Shown here: positions 48,701 through 62,020 of the stretch, one piece after another
Numbering within the stretch: the first letter of the stretch is position 1
Layout of the letters: each line of letters starts with the position of its first letter
Assembly (NCBI GenBank): GCA_029216955.1
Contig: JANAVB010033216.1
Location: 12,090,757-12,154,756 of the forward strand
Reading direction: 5' to 3'
From: Iris pallida
Taxonomy: Eukaryota > Streptophyta > Magnoliopsida > Asparagales > Iridaceae
DNA: 64,000 nucleotides
Translations under genes and position numbers: made by a program
The notes under the pieces: generated by a model
The model's input: the letters and a program-made list of their open reading frames with translations, nothing else
What the model was told of the DNA's origin: nothing
Databases searched by the model: none

Positions 48701-49757
48701 GTGACACTCAGCTACTCAACCCGACACAATCCCTTCTGAAACCAAAGATCGAACAGATGCAAGGAATGAAAACAGGGAAATCACAGTACAGACAATTTTT
48801 TATTGTTCTAGGCAAGACCGAAGAACTTAGAATCGAATAATCAGAGAATCGGATACTCACTTTCGTATCCAACTCAAATCTCGATCGATCCTCGTGTCCA
48901 ATGATCCGATCCAGAGATTCTGAGCGATCTAGTTCAAGAATGGTGATGAGAAATTCAAAAGAATCTTAGGAATCTCCTCAAAATTGATTCAAGAATTATA
49001 CGAGAATAGGTGAGTGATACTTACTGTAGAAGAGAATATGAATTGACCAATTCCACACCAGCAGTGGATTACCAAGAATAAATCTCTATCAAATTATTCT
49101 TGTCGAACACGATTCTACAGGAATTGAGATTGATAGTGGATCAAAACTCGTTCGATTATCAGAAATCAATTTACTCAGATGATGATAGCTTACCAGGATC
49201 AAGTTTGATATAAATCGAGAACAGCCGAATTTTTCCTCTTCTTTTCGGTAGAGATCATCGGAGCACAATCCGTCAGTTAGTTGCCATCGCTGCTATGGAG
49301 GATGCCATGGTCAACTCTAGACCTTGTCGGGAAGAAAGATCAATGAAGTACTTGGCAGCACTCCTTTGCAAAATTTGAGAGGGATGATATTGAAGAAGAA
49401 ACCACAACTTAAATAGAGTTGGAAAAAACTCAGATCTAGAATAATTGGCGGGAAGAAAACTTCTTCTCCACTACTGACAATTTGGTTAGGAGGAGATAGA
49501 AAGAGAGTTTGTTAGAAAATTTGAATGTGCTACAGTACCTTTCTTCCTAAATCAGTTAGAAAGGTTAAAGATGGGTTGGCGCTCTTCTAAAGTATTATGC
49601 ATACTCATGCTTAAAAGAACAGTGATGTGTTTGGGCTGAGAAGCCCAAACAAAAATTCTTAGTATAACCTAAAGTTAAATTATTCAACAACTTCTATTGA
49701 AATTATTAGTTAAAACATTAAAAAAATAAATAAAAATATCTGGGAAGTAGGCTCACA
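45794..49757 (-). repeat. Array LTR B (shared by units A and B)
   Basis: 3964 bp. On the minus strand it starts TGTGAGCC (49757) and ends GTGATA, where LTRs C and D end GTGACA, i.e. the terminal CA is mutated to TA. It contains the gtacaggaaatgtaaa repeats. No coding. Confidence 0.92.
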
Positions 49758-49897
49758 AATCTTCCCCCCTAAAAAAAAAATTTCGTCCTCGAAATTCAAA
49801 GCACTCAATAAAATTCAGAACAAAACAACACAAATTTTTTTCAAATACAGGCTATTTATTGAATTAGAGAAATTTCCAAAAATTGAGTACAATCCAA

Positions 49898-52800
49898 TCA
49901 ATCAAACAAATGGGGATAGCGCTCTCGCATCTCATCCTCGCGCTCCCATGTGGACTCTCCCGGAGAGTGGTGTTTCCACATGACCCGGACAAGCGGTATA
50001 GTCTGATTCCGCAGGCGCTTCTCCCTACGATCAAGGTTCTCCACTGGCTGCTCCTCGTAGGTTAAGCTCGGACCCACCTCTAACTCTGAATAGGCCACCA
50101 CATGGCTCGGATATGGAATGTTTCGTCGAAGCTAAGACACGTGGAAAATGTTGTGTACTCCCTCAAAGCTGGCTGGAAGTGCTAGTCGATAGGCTACCTC
50201 GCCAATCTGCGTCGTCACATCGAAGGGCCCGATGTATCTCGGATTGAGCTTCCCGCCTCTGCCGAAACGAATGACGTCCCTAGTCGGCGAGATCTTCAGG
50301 AACACTCTATCTCCAACCGCGATCTCCAGTGGCCGTCTGTTGCTGTCCGTCCAGTACTTCTGCCGATCCTGTGAAACTCTGAGATGCTCCCTGATCAGTC
50401 TGACTTTCTCAGCTGAGTCTACCACCATCTCTGGCCCAAGCAAAGCCCTCTCGCTAATGTCGTCCCAAGATAAAGGCGTGCGACATCTCCGCCCATATAG
50501 CACCTCGAACGGGGTCATCTCGATGCTAGCCTGATAACTGTTGTTATAGAAAAACTCTACAAGATACAAATGATCCTCCCACGAACCGCCGAAATCAAGT
50601 GCACAAACCCGTAGCATGTCCTCCAGTGTTTGAATGGTCCTATCGGACTGTCCGTCCTTCTGTGGATGATAGGAGGTGTTGAACTTCGACTGTGATCCCA
50701 AGCTCAGCTGTAGACTCCTCCAGAAGTATGATATGAAGAGGCTATCCCTGTCTGAAATAATGCTCATCGGTACTCTGTGAATCTGCACAATCTATCGCAT
50801 GTAGAGGTCTGTAAGCTTCGCGGTCGATAGCGCAACCTTGAACGAAATAAAAAGACAGACTTTGTCAATCTGTCCACGATAACCCAAATAGCATCCTTGC
50901 CACTGGGAGTACGCGGTAATCCAGAGACGAAGTCCATAGTGATATGCTTCCACTTCTATTCCGGTATAGATAAGGGCTGGAGTAATCCTGCTGGTCTCTG
51001 GCGCTCCGCCTTGACTTGCTGGCACACAAGACATCTGGAAACAAATCTGGCAACCTCTCTCTTCATCCCATACCACCAAACATACTCTCGCAGGTCCTTG
51101 TACATCTTGGTAGACCCAGGATGAATAGAATACTGCGACTGGTGGGCCTCCTGCATAACTTCCTTCCGCAGATCCTTGGGCACACACAACTGGTTCCCGT
51201 GCCTCAGGGATCCATCCTCTGCAATAGTGAAGTCGTCGAGCAATCCCGTCTCTGCCTGGCCTCTGAGACATCGGAGTCCCTCATCTAGAAACAGGGCCTT
51301 CTTGATCTTCTCTAACAGTCCAGACTATATCTGCATGTGCATCAGCTGTCCTCCAACTCCTGGTAGAACAATCTCGATCCCCAGACTCTCGAGATCTTCT
51401 AGAAGATGCCGGTCCATAGTGAGGAACATAGCAACATGATATCGACTAAGAGCATCTGCTACCATATTTTGCCTTTCTAGGGTGGTACTGCAGATTGATG
51501 TCAAAATCCTTTATGAGTTTCAGCCATCTGCGCTGTCTCATATTCAGCTCCTTCTGAGTAAAGATATACTTCAGGCTTTTGTGGTCCGTGAAGATGTCCA
51601 CTCTCTCTCCATACAAATAGTGCTTCCACAGTTTCAAGGCAAAAATAACTGCTACAAGCTTCAAATCATGTGTAGGATAATTCTTCTCATGAGACCTCAA
51701 CTGTTTAGAAGCATAAGCAATGACTCTCTTGTTCTGCTCAAGCACACATCCCAAGCCTTTCCTTGAAGCATCGCTGTAGATGACGAATCCTCCCGATCCA
51801 GATGGCAAATCTAGAATTGGCGCTGTGGTGAGTCTTCTCTTCAATTCTTCAAATGCTGACTGGCAGGCGTCGCTCTAGATAAACTCCTCGTCCTTCCGTG
51901 TAAGCTTTGTCATAGGCTCTGCGATCTTGGCAAAATCTTTTATGAACTTTCTGTGGTATCCTGCTAGACCTAGGAAACTACGAATCTCAGCTACTGACTT
52001 GGGAGGTGCCCATGCTTCCACTGCTTCAATCTTCTTGGGATCCACAGAAATTCTTTTGCCAGTCACCACATGCCCTAGAAACTCCACTCTGTCCAAGAAA
52101 ACTCAAATTTCGAGAGTTTCTCGTACAGCTTCTCCTTCCGTATAATCTCCAAAATGATCCGCAGGTGCTCCACATGCTCCTCCTCAGTCTTCGAATATAT
52201 CAGACAAACTTGTCCAGATACTTGTGAAAAACTTTATTCATCAAGTTTATAAACACTGCTGGGGCATTGGTGAGTCCGAACGGCATCACCAAGAACTCAT
52301 ACTGGCCGTATCGGGTGTTGAAAGCTGTCTTTGGAATATCCTGCTCCCGAACCTTTATCTGATGATACCCCGATCGAAGGTCAATCTTGGAAAAGACCTT
52401 CGCACCACTCAGCTGGTCAAACAGCTCATCAATCCGCGGCAACGGATATCTATTCTTGATGGTGATGTTATTGAGTGCACGGTAATGGATACACATCCTC
52501 ACCGTCCCATCCTTCTTGGGCACGAAGAGTACCGGTGCTCCATAGAATGAAGCACTGGACCGAATAAAACCCTTGCCCTCCAATTCATCAATCTGGGCCG
52601 TCAACTCTGCAGCTTCCTTCGGGTTGATCTTGTAGCAATGCTGAGACTTCGGCGCTGATCCGGGCACTAGATCGATGTTGAACAACACATCTCGATCTGA
52701 CGGCAATCCTAGCAACTCCTCGGGGAAGACTTTGAGATACTCTGCAATCAGCGGATGCGGCAACTCCTGGTCATCTGCAACTGCTCCGAAGTAGACTCCC

Positions 52801-53162
52801 TCTGGCCTCTCTGCAACTCTTCTGCTGATCTCGAACGGTAGAACTCCAGGCGGGCTAAAAATTACCTTCCCCTCATGGAAGTCTATTACGGCAAACTGCT
52901 CGCTCATCCAGTCGATGCCAAGGACTATATCAAATCCGGGCAATGGCATCACTAGAAGGCGAGCCCTAATCTTCCTCCCAGCTATAGTGATAGGGCATTC
53001 TACCATCTCACTCATTGGCACTACCCCTCCTTCTGTCATAATTCGACAGTTCCTCCTTGTGGGCTTGGGTGTGAAGCCGTGTCTATGCAGAAACTCATAT
53101 GATACAAAGTTTTATGTGGATCCAGAATCAAATAATGCAATGGCAGAAAAAGAATGTAAAAG
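49898..53162 (-). pseudogene. Gypsy unit B pol
   Basis: Same domain order as unit A. Shared lesions: the RT catalytic box deletion (junction 52200-52207), Asp for the integrase Glu (50642-50644) and frameshifts after PRK in RNase H and after LTKS in integrase. Private changes: TAG at 50132-50134 after FHVS, which separates the chromodomain tail; HPQK for HPQT in the integrase core; and ASFYGAP for ASPYGAP in RT. The protease region retains the two bases lost in unit A but has a TAA right after DSGST. Confidence 0.92.
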
Positions 53163-54452
53163 TATAGCACCTGTGATCACATCTGGAACTGCCTCATCCT
53201 CCTCAACTGCAGCCATGATATAAGCACGTCCCTGCTGTGGTGGTCCCCTCTGCTGCTGGTGCTGCATAAAACGCTGCTGCTGAGTAGGTAAAGCCGAAAC
53301 CCTCTATGGTGCAGCTGGTAGAGCTCTGGATGGTACAGGTTGTGGTCCTCCAGCTCCTCCTGTCAGTCGAGCTGCAGCCTGTGGACAGTCCCTCATCTGA
53401 TGTACGTCTGATCCGTAGAATAAACAGAGCCTGAGCCTCTTGCGGCACTCATCGAAGCAGTATTCCGACCGGTAACAGAATGCACAAGTAATTGACTGCT
53501 ACTGTCTCTGATGCTGATATACAGGAGCTCTGGCTGGACGGTGATGCTGCTGTGTCGGCTGCTGTGGCCTCGCCTGAATCTATGTCTGGGCTCTCTTCAC
53601 TGGTGCCTGGAAACTACTGCTGCCAATATCCCAATCTCTCTTCGGCTTCGGATCTGCCTCCTTCTCTACAGCCTGAGCAATCTTGAGAATGCTCACATAT
53701 GTCGTCGCCTGACTAATCGCTACCGCGTGTCGCAGCTCCCTGGTAAGGCCCTTCTTGAATCTCCAACCTCTGTCCTCCGGTACTCTGACTAGGTTCTCCG
53801 CAAACCTGCTGAGTCTAGTAAACTCTGAAGTGTACTCCGCGACCGTCATAGTCCCCTGTTGCAGCGTCTTGAACTGCATCCTCAGCTCATCCCGCTCCAT
53901 ATCAGGGAAAAACATTTACTTGAACAGAGTTTTGAAATCTGTCCAAGAAATCTGGTGCTCCGCCAACTGGGGCTCCTCCCGGTACCAAGCTCTGGCCAAA
54001 TCAAAGAGTCGCATGCTCGCCACCTCCACCTTCAGGTCATCCGGGATCCGTGCCATCTTCAGGGTCCTCTCCGTATTTTTCAGCCACTCGTCCGCATAAA
54101 CGATCCCTTCATTGTCCCAAAAGTCCATCGGGCAGAGGTTCTAGTAGTCCCTGGCCATCCCTGGTCTCGGTGTTGCTAGTGCTGCAGGTGCTGCTGGAGC
54201 TGGTGCTGCCGGCTCGCTGGTCCTGAGCACATCAACGACTGTCGTCCGAAACTGCACCGCCTGGTGGTTCTGGGCCTCCATAAACTGCTGGAACATAGCC
54301 ATCACCTGGGCGCCATCGAAAGTCATCATCGGTGGCAGCAGAGGAAAGATCGGAGGCGGTGGTGGAAGCTGATCCAACGGAACGTCTGGTGCAGACTGGT
54401 CCGAACTGCCTGCAACTCCCGACTGATCAGCGGTCTTCCTCGTAGCGACCAT
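53163..54452 (-). pseudogene. Gypsy unit B gag
   Basis: ATG at 54450-54452, with the same core as unit A. It carries the shared stop after KTLFK plus private stops at 54141-54143 (CAG to TAG after MARDY) and 53304-53306 (CAG to TAG in the Gln-rich spacer). The zinc knuckle has lost its second Cys (CLFY), which would prevent zinc binding. Confidence 0.9.
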
Positions 54453-54656
54453 CCTGCAACAAAAGAAAACTTCGTGATTGATAAAAAACCTAACCTACCA
54501 GAAAAATGTAAATGTTTTATAATATCCATATATATTCGATGTACCCGATTTCCTATGCTGTGATTCAAGTTTTTCTAGTTTAAATCAAGTCCTCCAATAG
54601 TACACTAATACCTAGGTACTATTAGGATTGACCTGCATGGGCCACCACTAAAAATA

Positions 54657-57600
54657 TGTCACGAACCGCTCCCGAATAATCGGACACGAGTCAGACATGT
54701 CCAGCCTTCGTCATTAGATACGACGAAGTAAGCTGTACAAATCTAGGGAAATCTAACCAGATAATCAAGACAAGTACAAATCACAGCATTTATAAACGTA
54801 TCCCAGAATAAAAGTAAAGTACAGGTCTACAAGTTATTACATTCCAGCAAATGAAAGTAAAACTACTAGTCTCAAAATACAAGGAAATGTAAAGTGCTAA
54901 GGTAAAGCTCTAGGCTTCTGCAGCCTCTAAGTCAAGAGCAACTCCAGCTGGCTCTCCTGCATCTACTGGCTCTCGGCCATAATATGTATCGTACAAAACC
55001 TCCAACTCACATGCAACATATCCTAGTCAGGAGCGGAGCAAAGTACAGTTCTAGGTAATGAAACAAGAACATGATATGGAAATGAGTACAAGAGTACATG
55101 AAAATGAAATACAAGAAAGTACAGGAATGTAGTACATGAAATAATGTACATGAACTATAATACAAGAATGTAAAGTACAGGAAAATGTAAAGTACAGGAA
55201 ATGTAAAGTACAGGAACATGTAAAGTACAAGAAATACAATGTACGGGAATGAAACTATAATCCTGAAGTACAAGACATGATAAGTGCACAATATTTGAAA
55301 TACATCTAGTCCATGTGACCGGCTGTGGTGAGTACAAGAGCATGTACAGGAGTACATGAATATGGTACGGCTTAGGGCTCGCGTGCACGATGCGAGGCCT
55401 AAGCTATCTACATGAATATAGTAACCAGGGTTTGGTCACATGGTAGTGTATTTCCCCACCTGACACTAGCAAGTACAAGAACAGGAATACAGGAGTACAG
55501 GGGTACAGGATATTGTGTCATGACGTGTCACAAGAAAGGTACAAGATATGTAAATGCACAAAACCGTAGAAAAGTACATGTCTTGCTCCGGATGATCAAG
55601 GGCAATGAATAGAGCAGGATATCCTCCTGAATTTACGTATAATTTGGTTATGAACTAAACAAGTGCAAACTAGTTTATCATGTAACTTTCTTACCCTTGA
55701 TTTAAGACAAAGTAAAGCTAAAGATTTAGATCTAAATAAATCAAAATCTAGCAACTAACATAAAACAGTCAACTGTAATGGACATATGAGAGATTGCGAA
55801 TTCAGTTATACAGGCAATCACCATATCATATATCTTAAGAATACACTTATTTACCCCAGGTCACATGAAAACTTATAATTTGAAAAGTACTCCTAGAAGG
55901 GTCACTTACCAATGCTAATGTCCTATTTTAGTTCTCAGTTTCTTCCTAAGATACTCGAATTTCACAAAGTCCTATCCCTCAAGAACTTCCTGTTACAGTA
56001 ATGGGCAACCATTAAAGAGTGACTGCAACTATCCTACTCAGGAAACTCACAGTCAGTGTAAGCTACCACTCGGGTTGTAATAGTTCCAATCGTGTACTCT
56101 TAACTAAAGTTCCCTGTTAATTGATTCACTCCAATCCTACATAAATGTTCCGACACAAATTCAATTATAACACTGAAAACTGCTGATGCTCTTCTCAAAA
56201 TCAGAGTTTAATCTCCCATTCTTCTAATTCCCAATGTTTCAGTCACAGAGGTCCAAACTTATATCTAATTCTTACTATTTCTACTCCACAAGACATTATA
56301 ACCAAAATCTGGACAACACAATTCAGTTGAAAGCAAGGTTAGGAATAACTACTGATAATCATTTGAAAACTTCAGAGGTTCAGTTAGCTATCATTAGTCT
56401 AGTAACACAACACTAATATGAATCCTAATTCATTAATTTTAACCAATCTGACTTGAATCTCAGATTCAATAAATAAGTCAAAAACTGATATGGTTCTCAG
56501 GTTCCTGATAAGCACTGATATGTATCCCTAGTTCAGGTGTTAATCACTGAGATGAGATCTCAGTTCAATCAATCAAGCTAAACCCCTGATTCTAGATATA
56601 CCTACAACCTAGGTTCCCTGTTAACGCAGCATGCACCATTTAGAGAATGGTATAAATGGGTATTGAATCCTGTACACAGTCTGTTACTACCTGTTGATAC
56701 TCAACTGATTCAAAACAAGGTTCATGCTACAGGCATGACATATCAGTAAACTGAGGCTAAACCATGTAAAGCTATACTGCACACAGGAGGACCAAATCAG
56801 CAACTGACTTCCAAAGCCCTTAGTGTTGACATTTGAACTAATATCAAGGTTAAGAGTAACCTGCTACTCCAATATCAGATAACTAGTGTATTTTCCAGAG
56901 AATGCACTCCCTCTATCCTATCTGATAGAGTCTAGCCTTCCAGATTTTAGACTTCCAAGTTCTGATACCAACTCTGGGTTATGAAAATAAACTATAATTG
57001 AAGGAACTATCTCTATGCACAGATTGAATATATATATACCTCAACTGAACACATATATTAATAACCTAATGTTAACCTTGCTCGATTTCAAGATATCATA
57101 ACTGAAAGTATGTAAAGCATGAACATATGTAAGAGGAAATTCTGCAATCTCTCTCAATAGAACATTCTCCAGGAAATTCAACAATAGAAAAAGCCAAAAC
57201 TAAACTTATAAAATTTACAATTCAACTCCATTAATCAGCTTCCCTTTATCTACAATGGTTCACAGAACACTGGACCTTATTTTGGCATTACACTAAAATT
57301 CTAAAATACTTGAAAGAATATGATGTTTCACTATCAATTATTTGTCTACTGATCCAACCATTTTCAGGATACTCAACACTGTTCTCAGGAACAGAACATA
57401 AATCAATAATTCAATGCTTAAACCAAAATGAACTCCCATGATTAGTTTAATTCCAGATTCATGATACAGTCCTTTCCCATTTGATCAAAATGAACTATAT
57501 TCTTGACGAAGGGCTAGAAATTACCTGATAGGAATAAGAAGTGATTGTACTAGGGTCTCAATGTGACACTCAGCTACTCAACCCGACACAATCCCCTCTG

Positions 57601-58618
57601 AAACCAAAGATCGAACAGATGCAAGGAATGAAAACAGGGAAATCACAGTACAGACAATTTTTCATTGTTCTAGGCAAGACCTAAGAACTTAGAATCGAAT
57701 AATCAGAGAATCGGATACTCACTTTCGTATCCAACTCAAATCTCGATCGATCCTCGTGTCCAATGATCCGATCCAGAGATTCTGAGCGATCTAGTTCAAG
57801 AATGGTGATGAGAAATTCAAAAGAATCTTAGGAATCTCCTCAAAATCGATTCAAGAATCATACGAGAATAGGTGAGTGATACTTACTGTAGAAGAGAATA
57901 TGAATTGACCAATTCCACACCAGCAGTGGATTACCAAGAATAAATCTCTATCAAATTATTCTTGTCGAACACGATTCTACAGGAATTGAGATTGATAGTG
58001 GATCAAAACTCGTTCGATTATCAGAAATCAATTTACTCAGATGATGATAGCTTACCAGGATCGAGTTTGATATAAATCGAGAACAGCCGAATTTTTCCTC
58101 TTCTTTTCGGTAGAGATCATCGGAGCACAATCCGTCAGTTAGTCGCCATCGCTGCTACGGAGGATGCCATGGTCAACTCTAGACCTTGTCGGGAAGAAAG
58201 ATCAATGAAGTACTTGGCAGCACTCCTTTGCAAAATTTGAGAGGGATGATATTGAAGAAGAAACCACAACTTAAATAGAGTTGGAAAAAACTCAGATCTA
58301 GAATAATTGGTGGGAAGAAAACTTCTTCTCCACTACTGACAATTTGGTTAGGAGGAGATAGAAAGAGAGTTTGTTAGAAAATTTGAATGTGCTACAGTAC
58401 CTTTCTTCCTAAATCAGTTAGAAAGGTTAAAGATGGGTTGGCGCTCTTCTAAAGTATTATGCATACTCATGCTTAAAAGAACAGTGATGTGTTTGGGCTG
58501 AGAAGCCCAAATAAAAATTCTTAGTATAACCTAAAGTTAAATTATTCAACAACTTCTATTGAAATTATTAGTTAAAAATTAAAAAAATAAATAAAAATAT
58601 CTGGGAAGTAGGCTCACA
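54657..58618 (-). repeat. Array LTR C (shared by units B and C)
   Basis: 3962 bp, with TGTGAGCC...GTGACA on the minus strand and both terminal dinucleotides intact. Matches LTR B throughout with scattered differences. Confidence 0.93.
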
Positions 58619-58756
58619 AATCTTCCCCCCTAAAAAAAATTTCGTCCTCGAAATTCAAAGCACTCAATAAAATTCAGAACAAAACAACACAAATTTTTTT
58701 CAAATACAGGCTATTTATTGAATTAGAGAAATTTCCAAAAATAGAGTACAATCCAA

Positions 58757-61700
58757 TCAATCAAACAAATGGGGATAGCGCTCTCGCATCTCATCCTTGC
58801 GCTCCCATGTGGACTCTCCCGGAGAGTGGTGTTTCCACATGACCCGGACAAGCGGTATAGTCTGATTCCGCAGGCGCTTCTCCCTACGATCAAGGTTCTC
58901 CACTGGCTGCTCCTCGTAGGTTAAGCTCGGACCCACCTCTAACTCTGAATAGGCCACCACATGGCTCGGATCTAGAATGTTTCGTCGAAGCTGAGACACG
59001 TGGAAAATGTTGTGTACTCCCTCAAAGCTGGCTGGAAGTGCTAGTCGATAGGCTACCTCGCCAATCCGCGTCGTCACATCGAAGGGCCCGATGTATCTCG
59101 GATTGAGCTTCCCATCTCTGCCGAAACGAATGACGTCCCTAGTCGGCGAGATCTTCAGGAACACTCTATCTCCAACCGCGATCTCCAGTGGCCGTCTGCT
59201 GCTGTCCGTCCAGTACTTCTGCCGATCCTGTAAAACTCTGAGATGCTCCCTGATCAGTATGACTTTCTCAGCTGAGTCTACCACAATCTCTGGCCCAAGC
59301 AAAGCCCTCTCGCCAATTTCGTCCCAAGATAAAGGCGTGCGACATCTCCGCCCATATAGCACCTCGAACGGGGTCATCTCGATGCTAGCCTGATAACTGT
59401 TGTTATAGAAAAACTCTACAAGATATAAATGATCCTCCCACGAACCGCCGAAATCAAGTGCACAAACCCGTAGCATGTCCTCCAGTGTTTGAATGGTCCT
59501 ATCGGACTGTCCGTCCGTCTGTGGATGATAGGCGGTGTTGAACTTCGACTGTGATCCCAAGCTCAGCTGTAGACTCCTCCAGAAGTATGATATGAAGAGG
59601 CTGTCCCTGTCTGAAATAATGCTCATCGGTACTCCGTGAATCTGCACAATCTATCGCATGTAGAGGTCTGTAAGCTTCGCGGTCGATAGCACAACCTTGA
59701 ACGGAATAAAATGACAGACTTTGTCAATCTGTCCACGATAACCCAAATAGCATCCTTGCCACTGGGAGTACGCGGTAATCCAGAGACGAAGTCCATAGTG
59801 ATATGCTTCCACTTCTATTCCGGTATAGATAAGGGCTGGAGTAATCCTGCTGGTCTCTGGCGCTCCGCCTTGACTTGCTGGCACACAAGACATCTGGAAA
59901 CAAATCTGGCAACCTCTTTCTTCATCTCATACCACCAAACATACTCTCGCAGGTCCTTGTACATCTTGGTAGACCCAGGATGAATAGAATACTGCGACTG
60001 GTGGGCCTCCTGCATAACTTCCTCCCGCAGATCCTTGGGCACACACAACTGGTTCCCGTGCCTCAGGGATCCATCCTCTGCAATAGTGAAGTCGTCGAGC
60101 AATCCCGTCTCTGCCTGGCCTCTGAGACATCGGAGTCCCTCATCTAGAAACAGGGCCTTCTTGATCTTCTCTAACAGTCCAGACTGTATCTGCATGTGCA
60201 TCAGCTGTCCTCCAACTCCTGGTAGAACAATCTCGATCCCCAGACTCTCGAGATCTTCTAGAAGATGCCGGTCCATAGTGAGGAACATAGCAACAGGATA
60301 TCGACTAAGAGCATCTGCTACCATATTTTGCCTTTCTAGGGTAGTACTGCAGATTGATGTCAAAATCCTTTATGAGTTTCAGCCATCTGCGCTGTCTCAT
60401 ATTCAGCTCCTTCTGAGTAAAGATATACTTCAGGCTTTTGTGGTCCGTGAAGATGTCCACTCTCTCTCTATACAAATAGTGCTTCCACAGTTTCAAGGCA
60501 AAAATAACTGCTACAAGCTTCAAATCATGTGTAGGATAATTCTTCTCATGAGACCTCAACTGTCTAGAAGCATAAGCAATGACTCTCTTGTTCTGCTCAA
60601 GCACACATCCCAAGCCTTTCCTTGAAGCATCGCTGTAGATGACGAATCCTCCCGATCCAGATGGCAAATCTAGAACTGGCGCTGTGGTGAGTCTTCTCTT
60701 CAATTCTTCAAATGCTGACTGGCAGGCGTCGCTCTAGATAAACTCCTCGTCCTTCCGTGTAAGCTTTGTCATAGGCTCTGCGATCTTGGCAAAATCTTTT
60801 ATGAACTTTCTGTAGTATCCTGCTAGACCCAGGAAACTACGAATCTCAGCTACTGACTTGGGAGGTGCCCATGCTTTCACTGCTTCAATCTTCTTGGGAT
60901 CCACAGAAATTCTTTTGCCAGTCACCACATGCCCTAGAAACTCCACTCTGTCTAAGAAAACTCAAATTTCGAGAGTTTCCCGTACAGCTTCTCCTTCCGC
61001 ATAATCTCCAAAATGATCCGCAGGTGCTCCACATGCTCCTCCTCAGTCTTCGAATATATCAGACAAACTTGTCCAGATACTTGTGAAAAACTTTATTCAT
61101 CAAGTTTATAAACACTGCTGGGGCATTGGTGAGTCCGAACGGCATCACCAAGAACTCATACTGGCCGTATCGGGTGTTGAAAGCTGTCTTTGAAATATCC
61201 TGCTCCCGAACCTTTATCTGATGATACCCCGATCGAAGGTCAATCTTGGAAAAGACCTTCGCACCACTCAGCTGGTCAAACAGCTCATCAATCCACGGCA
61301 ACGGGTATCTATTCTTGATGGTGATGTTATTGAGTGCACGGTAATGGATACACATCCTCACCGTCCCATCCTTCTTGGGCACGAAGAGTACCGGTGCTCC
61401 ATAGGATGAAGCACTGGACCGAATAAAACCCTTGCCCTCCAATTCATCAATTTGGGTCTTCAACTCTGCAGCTTCCTTCGGGTTGATCTTGTAGCAATGC
61501 TGAGACTTCGGCGCTGATCCGGGCACTAGATCGATGTTGAACAACACATCTCAATCTGACGGCAATCCTAGCAACTCCTCGGGGAAGACTTTGAGATACT
61601 CTGCAATCAGCGGATGCGACAACTCCTGGTCATCTGTAACTGCTCCGAAGTAGACTCCCTCTGGCCTCTCTGCAACTCTTCTGCTGATCTCGAACGGTAG

Positions 61701-62020
61701 AACTCCAGGCGGGCTAAAAATTACCTTCCCCTCATGGAAGTCTATTACGGCAAACTGCTCGCTCATCCAGTCGATGCCAAGGACTATATCAAATCCGGGC
61801 AATGGCATCACTAGAAGGCGAGCCCTAATCTTCCTCCCAGCTATAGTGATAGGGCATTCCACCATCTCACTCATTGGCACTACCCCTCATTCTGTCATAA
61901 TCCGACAGTTCCTCCTAGTGGGCTTGGGTGTGAAGCCGTGTCTATGCAGAAACTCATATGATACAAAGTTTTATGTGGATCCAGAATCAAATAATACAAT
62001 GGCAGGAAAAGAATGTAAAA
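58757..62020 (-). pseudogene. Gypsy unit C pol
   Basis: Same order and shared lesions as unit A: RT box deletion at 61058-61067, integrase Asp codon at 59501-59503, and the same frameshifts. The protease region has the TAA after DSGST seen in unit B. Private change: TGA at 61551-61553 (CGA to TGA after LPSD). The integrase-chromodomain stretch (58757-59647) is open to its natural end RYPHLFD. Confidence 0.92.
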
